Source: Bacteroidales bacterium (GTDB taxonomy: Bacteria > Bacteroidota > Bacteroidia > Bacteroidales > UBA932). Taken from it: DNA of 11,098 nucleotides. The DNA lies in contig JAFUWW010000062.1 in the NCBI GenBank assembly GCA_017471085.1, positions 1 to 11,098 of the forward strand. Reading direction: 5' to 3'. The notes below the pieces were generated by a model that did no database searches, was not told the DNA's origin, and worked only from the letters and a program-made list of their open reading frames with translations. A program made the translations under genes and the position numbers. Every line of letters starts with the position of its first letter. Position 1 is the stretch's first letter. Below are positions 1 to 6,530 of this stretch, piece by piece.

Positions 1-53
1 AAATTTTGGGACACAAGGCCCGTTAAACATATAGACTATTGCGGCGCGCCGAG

Positions 54-72
54 AGGCGACGACCGCTCGCCT
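54..72. repeat. Short inverted repeat upstream of the protease gene
   Basis: AGGCGA at 54-59 and TCGCCT at 67-72 are exact reverse complements around a 7-base loop. A competing 4-bp stem, CGCC (47-50) with GGCG (55-58) around a GAGA loop, overlaps it. The GC-rich stem could be part of a terminator of an unseen gene to the left or of a transcript leader. No T-run follows directly, so a terminator role is weak. The pairing is seen in the sequence; the function is unknown. Confidence 0.3.
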
Positions 73-73
73 A

Positions 74-81
74 CAAAGATA
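74..81 (-). promoter_or_regulatory. Possible divergent promoter -7 box (TATCTTTG on minus strand)
   Basis: Read on the minus strand, 81 to 74 is TATCTTTG, an exact fit to the Bacteroidota -7 consensus TAnnTTTG. A TTG lies on the same strand about 23 bases upstream (near 105-107), a little farther than the usual 19-21. A minus-strand ATG at 28-30 opens a frame that stays open to the window edge, so a divergent gene could start there. Only ten codons are visible and none is recognisable. The box may also be chance. Confidence 0.3.
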
Positions 82-94
82 AGACAGCGGTCTT
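81..94. repeat. Short hairpin followed by a T-rich run
   Basis: AAGAC (81-85) and GTCTT (90-94) form a perfect 5-bp stem with an AGCG loop, followed by GATTTTTAT. Read on the plus strand this has the outline of a weak intrinsic terminator for a gene entering from the left, but the stem is short and the T-run is interrupted. It overlaps the candidate divergent -7 box by one base. Confidence 0.25.
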
Positions 95-113
95 GATTTT
101 TATGCAACTGGCC

Positions 114-131
114 TAAAATCGCAAGATTTTA
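114..131. repeat. 7-bp hairpin with GCAA tetraloop just before the promoter box
   Basis: TAAAATC (114-120) and GATTTTA (125-131) pair perfectly around GCAA, a GNRA-type tetraloop. The repeat ends three bases before the TACATTTG box, in the promoter spacer. It could be a dyad operator for a regulator of the protease unit or the 3' end of a transcript arriving from the left. Only the pairing itself is certain. Confidence 0.3.
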
Positions 132-133
132 TG

Positions 134-141
134 TACATTTG
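134..141 (+). promoter_or_regulatory. Likely promoter -7 box (TACATTTG) for the protease/glycosyltransferase unit
   Basis: TACATTTG matches the Bacteroidota sigma-ABfr -7 consensus TAnnTTTG exactly and lies 20 bases before the ATG at 162, which would leave a short leader. A matching -33 TTTG is not present at the usual distance; the nearest candidate is a poor CTGG around 108-111. The leader before the ATG is A/T-rich with no clear Shine-Dalgarno sequence, as is usual in this phylum. Confidence 0.5.
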
Positions 142-161
142 AAGACTAAACCTGTTTTTAT

Positions 162-3100
162 ATGAAAAAAATCCTCCTTGCCCTCGCCATGCTGGTCCCG
201 GCCATGGCTCTGGCTCAAGAAACGCCCTCCTGGATCCGCAGGAATGCCATTTCCCCGGACGGGAAAACCGTAGCCTTCAGTTATAAAGGAGACCTCTACA
301 CGGTTCCCGCCACCGGCGGAACCGCCCGCCAGATCACTTCAAACGCCGCTTACGAGTCGGATCCGGTCTGGACCCGGGACGGCAGGCAGATCGTTTTCAC
401 CAGCTGGCGCGAAGAGAGCAAGGACATTTACGTGACTTCAAAGGACGGCGGCGCCCCCAGACGCCTCACCACCCTCCCCGGCAATGAGACCCTCCTCACC
501 GTAGACAAGGACGGCAATGTCTGGTTCACCTGGTACGATACCGACCTGATGACCGCCGGCTTCGACGGGTTCCCGGGCACGCAGCAGCTCTACCGGACCA
601 ACCTGGAAGGAAAGGCCCCCGAACTGGTCACCTCCCTCACCATGAATGCCCTCAGCATCAGCGCCGACGGCAAGATGCTGTACGAAGACTACAAGGGCTA
701 CGAGGACGCCCTCCGCAAGCACCACACCTCGTCGGTCACCCGTGACATCTGGCTCTACCAGCCTGCAACGGCAGGAAAAATCGGCCCAGAAGGGACTTTC
801 ACCAAGCTTTCCACCTTTGAGGGCGAAGACCGCAATCCGGTTTTTGCGGCCGACGGTAACACTTTCTATTTCCTGAGCGAACAGGACGGAAAAACCTCCA
901 ACCTGTACCGCAGCTCCCTGAGCAATCCCCAGCAGCAGACCCAGCTCACCTTCTTCGACAAGAACCCGGTCCGTTTCCTCTCCGTGGCCGATGACGGCAC
1001 CTATGCCTTCTCTTACAACGGAGACCTTTACGTGAACGGCAACAAATTGGACATCAAGATTTTCCGTGACGAACAGGAGCGGCAGAAAGAGCGCCTCAAC
1101 CTGAGGAACGCCACCGCCATCGCCGTCTCTCCCGGCGGGAAGGAAGTGGCCGTGGTCATCCGGGGCGATGTCTTCGTGACCTCCACCGACTACGCCACCA
1201 CCCGCCGCATCACCAACACGGCGGAGCAGGAACGCGGAGTCAGTTTCTCCGAAGACGGCCGCGAACTGTACTATGCCTCCGAAAGGAACGGCTGCTGGAG
1301 CATCTACAAGACCTCCCTCGTAAACAAGGAAGACAAACTGTTCACCTATGCAGTGGCCATGAAAGAGGAACGCGTGAGCCCCGCAGGCGAGACTTCGTTC
1401 CAGATGCAGGTTTCGCCGGACGGCAAGTGGATCGCCTACCTCAGGGACCGCACCGAGCTGGTGATCCTGAGCACAAAGGGCGGCACGCCCAAATCCCTCC
1501 ACAAAGGCGTGAACTACTCGTACTCGGACGGCGACCAGCACTTCGCCTGGAGCCCCGACAGCCGCTACATCCTCACCAACTGGCAGGTGGACGGAGGCTG
1601 GAACAACGAAGACGTGGCGATGGTGGACATCGAGACCGGCGCCATTACCAACCTTACCCGCAGCGGCTACTCCGACGGCAGCTTCCGCTGGGCCCTCGGC
1701 GGCAAGGCCATGACCTGGGAGAGTGACAAGAACGGTTACCGCAGCCACGGCAGCTGGGGTGCCGAAGGCGACATCTACATCATGTTCTTCGACGGCAAGG
1801 CCTACACGGAATTCGGCCGCAGCAAAGAGCAGGTGGAGATTGACAAGCTCCTGATGGGCGAGAAAGCCGTGGCCAGGCAGGAGAAGCAGGAAAAGAAAGA
1901 CAGCATCGCCAAGAAGGTGGAGAAACTGAATCCGGACCTCGCCAACAGGGACGACCGCATCCGCCGTCTCACCCGCTTCTCCAACATGCTGGGCGACCAC
2001 TATCTCACGGCCGACGGTGCCAAGCTCTACTTCACCCAGCGCCTGGAAAGAGGCTATGACCTCTGCAGCATCGACATGGAAAAGGGCGACATCACCGTGG
2101 TGAAGAAGGGCGTCTCCGGCCAGTTCACCCCCTCGGCCGACGGGAAGACCCTCTATGTCCTCGCCGGCAGCAGTATCTCCAAGATCGAGCTGGACAAGGG
2201 CGACAAGGTCACCGACATCCCCTTCTCCGGCGACTACGAGTTCAAGGCCCCCGAGGAGCGCACCTACATCTTCGAACACTGCTGGAAGCAGGTGAAGGAT
2301 AAATTCTACGTGGAAGACCTCCACGGAGTGGACTGGCAGTATTATCACGACAACTATGCCGCCTTCCTCCCCTACATCAACAACAATTTCGACTTCCAGG
2401 ACCTGCTGTCCGAGATGCTGGGCGAATTGAACGGATCCCACACGGGAGGCCGCTACCGTCCCGCCGCCACCCGCAACCTGGGTCACCTGGGCGTCCTCTA
2501 CGACAACAATTACACCGGTGAGGGACTCCGGATCGCCGAGGTGCTGCCCGGCGGCGTACTCTCCAATGCCGATGCGGCCATCAAGGCCGGCGACATCATC
2601 ACCGCCATCGAAGGCAAACCGGTGAATACCGGAACCGCCTGGATGGAAGCCCTTTACGAAAGAGCCGGCAAGAAAACCGCCATCCACGTCAAGGTCGACG
2701 GCAAAGTGAAGGAGTACATCGTCACCCCTTCCTCTTCCGACGCCACCCTCCTGTACCGCCGCTGGGTGCGCAACCGTGAGGAGATGGTCCGCCGCCTGTC
2801 CGGCGGCCGCGTGGGTTACGTGCACATCGAAGGCATGGACAGCCCCAGCTACCGCGAACTCTATTCCAAGGCCCTGGGCAAATACCGCGGAGCCGAGGCG
2901 CTCATCGTGGACACCCGCCACAACGGCGGCGGCTGGCTGCACGACGACCTGGTTACCTTCCTGGGCGGCAAGGAATATGTGACGTTCACGCCCAGAGGCC
3001 AGTACATCGGCCATGAGCCCTTCAGCAAATGGACGAGGCCCTCATGCGTCCTGGTGGGCGAAGACAACTACTCGGACGCCTCCGGCTTCCCCAGCGCTTA

Positions 3101-3371
3101 CAGGAGCCTGGGCATCGGCAAGCTGATCGGCGCCCCCATCCCCGGCACCATGACCGCCGTGTGGTGGGAGACCCAGATCGACCCCACCCTCGTGTTCGGT
3201 ATCCCGCAGGTGGGAAACTACGACGTAAAGAACGGCTATTACATTGAAAATCATCAGATAGAGCCGGACATCCTCATCTACAACGACCCTGCCTCCGTGC
3301 TCGGCGGCCGCGACCTCCAGCTGGAAGCCGCCGTCCAGGAAATGCTTAAACAAATAGACCATGCACAGTAA
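162..3371 (+). CDS. Exported tricorn-type S41 serine protease
   Basis: This 1069-residue protein resembles tricorn, an S41 protease that in archaea trims peptides in a large assembly. Residues 1-18 are a clear signal peptide (MKK, hydrophobic core, ALA before Gln19), so it should act in the periplasm or at the envelope, unlike cytosolic archaeal tricorn. Residues about 25-690 contain repeated WSPDSR- or SPDGK-like strands typical of two beta-propellers. Then come a C1 helical segment (about 700-765), a PDZ domain (about 772-860) and the S41 core (about 884-1040). Matching archaeal tricorn S745/H746/S965/E1023, I see S759-H760, S971 (in NYSDASG) and E1029 (in ENHQ). The S-to-E spacing of 58 equals that of tricorn, so the enzyme is probably active. 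A charged linker rich in Lys and Glu lies near residues 565-600. The stop overlaps the next gene by 11 bp. Substrates are unknown; degradation of oligopeptides is inferred. Confidence 0.93.
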   Translation: MKKILLALAMLVPAMALAQETPSWIRRNAISPDGKTVAFSYKGDLYTVPATGGTARQITSNAAYESDPVWTRDGRQIVFTSWREESKDIYVTSKDGGAPRRLTTLPGNETLLTVDKDGNVWFTWYDTDLMTAGFDGFPGTQQLYRTNLEGKAPELVTSLTMNALSISADGKMLYEDYKGYEDALRKHHTSSVTRDIWLYQPATAGKIGPEGTFTKLSTFEGEDRNPVFAADGNTFYFLSEQDGKTSNLYRSSLSNPQQQTQLTFFDKNPVRFLSVADDGTYAFSYNGDLYVNGNKLDIKIFRDEQERQKERLNLRNATAIAVSPGGKEVAVVIRGDVFVTSTDYATTRRITNTAEQERGVSFSEDGRELYYASERNGCWSIYKTSLVNKEDKLFTYAVAMKEERVSPAGETSFQMQVSPDGKWIAYLRDRTELVILSTKGGTPKSLHKGVNYSYSDGDQHFAWSPDSRYILTNWQVDGGWNNEDVAMVDIETGAITNLTRSGYSDGSFRWALGGKAMTWESDKNGYRSHGSWGAEGDIYIMFFDGKAYTEFGRSKEQVEIDKLLMGEKAVARQEKQEKKDSIAKKVEKLNPDLANRDDRIRRLTRFSNMLGDHYLTADGAKLYFTQRLERGYDLCSIDMEKGDITVVKKGVSGQFTPSADGKTLYVLAGSSISKIELDKGDKVTDIPFSGDYEFKAPEERTYIFEHCWKQVKDKFYVEDLHGVDWQYYHDNYAAFLPYINNNFDFQDLLSEMLGELNGSHTGGRYRPAATRNLGHLGVLYDNNYTGEGLRIAEVLPGGVLSNADAAIKAGDIITAIEGKPVNTGTAWMEALYERAGKKTAIHVKVDGKVKEYIVTPSSSDATLLYRRWVRNREEMVRRLSGGRVGYVHIEGMDSPSYRELYSKALGKYRGAEALIVDTRHNGGGWLHDDLVTFLGGKEYVTFTPRGQYIGHEPFSKWTRPSCVLVGEDNYSDASGFPSAYRSLGIGKLIGAPIPGTMTAVWWETQIDPTLVFGIPQVGNYDVKNGYYIENHQIEPDILIYNDPASVLGGRDLQLEAAVQEMLKQIDHAQ

Positions 3372-4086
3372 ACTTGTCATCATCCCCACTTACAACGAGA
3401 AGGAGAATATCGCCGACATTATCGCTGCCGTATTCGCCCTGGAAGGAAACTTCCACATCCTGGTCATCGACGACGGCTCCCCGGACGGGACGGCCGGCAT
3501 CGTAAAGGGCATTCAGGAAAAGGAAGCGGAGCGCCTGCACCTGCTGCAGCGCGCCGGTAAACTGGGCCTGGGAACCGCCTACCTGATGGGGTTCAAATGG
3601 GCCGTGGAAAAAGGCTACGACTATATCTTCGAGATGGACGCCGACTTCTCCCACAACCCGGCCGACCTGGTGCGCCTCTACCATGCCTGTGCGGGAGATG
3701 ACGCCGACCTCGCCATCGGCTCCCGCTACTGCAACGGCGTGAGCGTGGTGGACTGGCCAATGGGCCGTATCATCATGTCGTACTTCGCGTCCGCCTATGT
3801 ACGCACCGTGCTGGGCATGCAGGTGTACGACACCACCGCCGGTTTCGTCTGCTACTCCCGGAGAGTGCTGGAAACCATCGACCTGGACGCCGTGAAGATG
3901 AAAGGCTACGGTTTCCAGATCGAGATGAAATACACCGCCTACCGCCTCGGCTTCCGGCTGAAGGAGGTTCCCATCATCTTTGTGAACAGGCAGAAAGGCA
4001 CCTCCAAGATGAGCGGAGGGATCTTCGGCGAGGCCTTCTGGGGCGTGCTGGGCCTCCGTTTCCGGAAGCTCCGCCCCAGAGCCTGA
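3361..4086 (+). CDS. Polyprenyl-phosphate mannosyl/glycosyltransferase, DPM1-type (GT2)
   Basis: This 241-residue GT-A enzyme should transfer a sugar from a nucleotide donor (in the family, mannose from GDP-mannose) to a polyprenyl phosphate at the inner face of the cytoplasmic membrane. Visible motifs are IPTYNEKENI near the N terminus, IDDGSPDGT (about 36-44), the metal-binding DAD at 93-95 followed by FSHNP, GSRY near 120, and the C-terminal VNRQKGTSKMSGGI stretch that is typical of DPM1. There are no membrane helices at the C terminus, so it is the short, soluble-looking type. The ATG lies inside the last codons of the protease gene (11-bp overlap, different frame), which indicates co-transcription and probable translational coupling. 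Donor sugar and final acceptor (glycoprotein or envelope glycan) cannot be read from the sequence; a glucosyl or other transfer is possible. Confidence 0.9.
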   Translation: MHSKLVIIPTYNEKENIADIIAAVFALEGNFHILVIDDGSPDGTAGIVKGIQEKEAERLHLLQRAGKLGLGTAYLMGFKWAVEKGYDYIFEMDADFSHNPADLVRLYHACAGDDADLAIGSRYCNGVSVVDWPMGRIIMSYFASAYVRTVLGMQVYDTTAGFVCYSRRVLETIDLDAVKMKGYGFQIEMKYTAYRLGFRLKEVPIIFVNRQKGTSKMSGGIFGEAFWGVLGLRFRKLRPRA

Positions 4087-4089
4087 CGG

Positions 4090-6228
4090 CTATTTTACCA
4101 GCGACAGGCCGATACGCCTGCGGTCCAGGTCGACCGAAATCACCCGCACCGTCACGTGCTGATGCAGTTTGAGCACCTTGGAAGGGACCGCCATCCCGCG
4201 GACGCCCATCTGTGAGGCGTGGATAAGGCCGTTCTCATGCAGGCCGATGTCCACGAAAGCCCCGAAAGCCGTGAGGTTGGTGACCAGGCCCGGCAGTTCC
4301 ATGCCGGTTTTGAGGTCTTCCATCTCGTGGATGTCGCTGGCGAAGGAAAACTCCTGGGCCGATTCGCGCGGATCGCGTCCGGGCTTCTGCAGCTCCTGCA
4401 GGATATCGTTGATGGTGGGAAGGCCGAAATCGCCTTCCACATAGTCTGCCGCCTTGATAGTACGGCACAGTTCCGCATTGCCCACCAGGTCTTTCACCGG
4501 GACGCCCAGGTCGCGGGCCATCTTGTCCACAATATGGTAGGCTTCCGGATGCACGGCGGAATTGTCCAGCGGATTCTCCGCCCCCTGGATGCGCAGGAAG
4601 CCGGCACACTGCTGGAAAGCCTTGACCCCCAGGCGCGGCACCTTCTTCAGCTCTTCCCTGCTCCGGAATCCGCCGGCACCGTTGCGGTATTCCACGATGG
4701 AACGTGAAAGCGCCGGGCCGATACCGGACACGTACTGCAACAGATAAGGGCTGGCGGTGTTCAAGTTCACGCCAACGCTGTTCACGCAGCTTTCCACCGT
4801 ATTGTCCAGCTTCTCCTTCAAAAGCCCCTGGTCCACGTCGTGCTGGTACTGGCCGATGCCCAGGGACTTCGGGTCGATTTTCACCAGTTCCGAAAGCGGG
4901 TCCATGAGACGCCGGCCGATGGAAACGGCTCCGCGGACAGTCACGTCGTACTCGGGGAATTCTTCCCGGCCCACGTCGGAGGCGGAATAGACCGAGGCAC
5001 CGTCTTCACTCACCGAAAAGATGCGTACGGAGGGGTCCAGGCCCACTTTCCGGACAAACTCCTCCGTCTCCCGCCCGGCCGTTCCGCTGCCGATGGCAAT
5101 CACTTCTATCCTGTACTTCTCCACCAGATCGGCCACCGTGGTGATGGCCTGGATCTTTCTGGCAGCCGGCGGGTGCGGGAAAATCACGTCATGATGCAGG
5201 AGCGTGCCCTGCTCGTCCAGGCAGACCACCTTGCAGCCCGTCCGGAAGCCCGGGTCGATGGCCATGACGCGCTTCTGCCCCACGGGAGGGGCCAGCAGCA
5301 GCTGCCGGAGATTCTCCCCGAAGACCTGGATGGATTCCACATCGGCCTTTTCCTTGGCTTCGCGGAGGACTTCTCCGGTGATGGAAGGATCCAGGAGGCG
5401 CTTCCAGGCATCGTCCACGGCCTCGCGGATCTGCAGCCCCGTCTCCCTGGAGGGATAGCCGTGCTCCTGGCAGTAGTCGTAGTAGATTTTGTTGCCGCAT
5501 TTTTCGCCGTCGGCATCGATCTCCACCCGCAGGAAGCCTTCGTCCCTGGCCCGGAGCATGGCCAGCAGGTTATGGGAAGGGATTTTGGCAACCGGCTGGC
5601 TGAAAGTGAAATAGCTGCGGTACTTGGCCGCTTCCGGGGTAGTTTCGCCCGCCTTGGTCACCTTGGACTGCACACGGCGGGTACGGTAGATGCCGCGCAG
5701 GTTTTCCCGCACGGCAGCGGTCTCGCTCAGGCGTTCGGCCATGATGTCGCGCGCCCCCTGCAGGGCGTCTTCTACGGAGGCCACCTCCCCTTTCACGTAC
5801 TTCTCGGCCTCCCGGGAAGGATGGACGGTACGCCCGTTCCAGAGGGCATCGGCCAGCGGCTCCAGTCCCTTGGCCACGGCCACCGTCGCCCGCGTTTTGC
5901 GTTTGGGCCTGTACGGCAGGTACAGGTCTTCCAGCTCGCTGGCTACCAGGCAGTCCTCGATTTGCTTCTGCAACTCCGGAGTCAGTTTTCCCTGCTCTTC
6001 GATGGTGCCCAGGATGGAGGCTTTCCGCTTCTCCATCTCCGCGTACACCTCCGTCCAGTGCTTGATTTCGGCCACGTCGATATCGTTCAGTCCGCCGGTG
6101 CGCTCCTTGCGGTAACGGCTGATGAAGGGGATGGTGCATCCGTCGGCAAAAAGTTCCGCGCAGTTTTCCACCTGCCAGGGCTGTATTTTCAAAAGCCCCG
6201 CTATCTGCTTGATATATATCTCTTTCAT
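4090..6228 (-). CDS. tex: Tex family RNA-binding transcription accessory protein
   Basis: This 712-residue cytoplasmic protein has the full Tex architecture. An N-terminal helical Tex domain comes first (IPFISRYRKERTGGL near residue 35, LYLPYRPKRKTRA near 100). A YqgF/RNase H-like domain starts at about 318 (MAIDPGFRTGCK). Helix-hairpin-helix repeats follow at about 476-560 (VNTASPYLL-like and GIGPALSRSIVEYR). A C-terminal S1 domain runs from about 638 to 710 (GLVTNLTAFGAFVDIGLHENGLIH). Tex proteins bind nucleic acid and affect transcription, and in some pathogens toxin expression or stress survival; the exact role here is unknown. The length is slightly below that of many homologues because the protein stops right after the S1 domain. 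It converges on the glycosyltransferase gene with only 3 bp between stop codons and no visible terminator. The ATG follows an A/T-rich leader without a clear ribosome binding site. Confidence 0.95.
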   Translation of the reverse strand: MKEIYIKQIAGLLKIQPWQVENCAELFADGCTIPFISRYRKERTGGLNDIDVAEIKHWTEVYAEMEKRKASILGTIEEQGKLTPELQKQIEDCLVASELEDLYLPYRPKRKTRATVAVAKGLEPLADALWNGRTVHPSREAEKYVKGEVASVEDALQGARDIMAERLSETAAVRENLRGIYRTRRVQSKVTKAGETTPEAAKYRSYFTFSQPVAKIPSHNLLAMLRARDEGFLRVEIDADGEKCGNKIYYDYCQEHGYPSRETGLQIREAVDDAWKRLLDPSITGEVLREAKEKADVESIQVFGENLRQLLLAPPVGQKRVMAIDPGFRTGCKVVCLDEQGTLLHHDVIFPHPPAARKIQAITTVADLVEKYRIEVIAIGSGTAGRETEEFVRKVGLDPSVRIFSVSEDGASVYSASDVGREEFPEYDVTVRGAVSIGRRLMDPLSELVKIDPKSLGIGQYQHDVDQGLLKEKLDNTVESCVNSVGVNLNTASPYLLQYVSGIGPALSRSIVEYRNGAGGFRSREELKKVPRLGVKAFQQCAGFLRIQGAENPLDNSAVHPEAYHIVDKMARDLGVPVKDLVGNAELCRTIKAADYVEGDFGLPTINDILQELQKPGRDPRESAQEFSFASDIHEMEDLKTGMELPGLVTNLTAFGAFVDIGLHENGLIHASQMGVRGMAVPSKVLKLHQHVTVRVISVDLDRRRIGLSLVK

Positions 6229-6292
6229 AATAGGTTACAAGGCAAAAAAGAAGGATGGTATCCACGAAGTTAAGAATAATCCTTGAAAAATC

Positions 6293-6530
6293 ATGATATT
6301 TGCGTCTCCAAATTGGTTAGTTACAGTGGAAGAAAAAAAGGCAGGTTGGTTCTACTGAAGCCTGGACGCGGACAATATCCCGCCGGAAGGCACGCCCCTT
6401 CTCATCGTATCCAACCACCAGAATTGCCTCAACGACGCCTTCGGATACACCCGGATGGCTTTCGAGGCGGCCGTTCCTTTTCCGCCTGATGGTCAAGGTG
6501 CCGTTCTTCCGGAAATCCATGCTGGGCTAA
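6293..6530 (+). pseudogene. Remnant of a lysophospholipid (PlsC-like) acyltransferase gene
   Basis: From an ATG at 6293 one frame reads to a TGA at 6356-6358 (ending GWFY), then continues as SLDADNIPPEGTPLLIVSN and HQNCLNDAFG to about 6445. That run has the acyltransferase block I seen in Bacteroidota PlsC-like enzymes: an ENIP-type lead, a hydrophobic strand, then SNHQN with an Asp five residues after the His. After about 6463 the coherent reading moves to another frame, RPFLFRLMVKVPFFRKSMLG, and ends at TAA 6528-6530, overlapping the ClC stop codon. Complete enzymes of this type are several hundred residues long, so most of the gene is missing. The stop, the frameshift and the truncation together mark it as a decayed gene. 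The second fragment may be the original C terminus after an internal deletion; that part is inference. Confidence 0.65.

Noticed and set aside
43..50. GGCGCGCC palindrome
   Set aside because: An 8-bp palindrome in GC-rich DNA is expected by chance and has no supporting context.
1..96. Plus-strand frame open from the left edge to TGA at 94-96, as the tail of an upstream gene
   Set aside because: The 31 codons show no recognisable family and the DNA is full of dyads and promoter-like boxes, so coding is not supported.
438..3014. Long open frame (858 codons) on the minus strand under the protease gene
   Set aside because: It is the antisense of a clearly conserved protease; the product is Val/Gly/His-rich without domains, as expected from GC-rich codon use on the opposite strand.
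4087..4089. Bidirectional terminator between the convergent glycosyltransferase and tex genes
   Set aside because: There are only 3 bp between the stops and no hairpin with a T-run around them; termination must occur within the opposing genes or by Rho.
4840..6273. 477-codon plus-strand open frame across tex
   Set aside because: It is antisense to the conserved Tex domains, with a low-complexity product and no recognisable motif.
6317..6520. 67-codon minus-strand open frame in the clc-tex gap
   Set aside because: It is antisense to the recognisable acyltransferase fragment and its own product resembles nothing.
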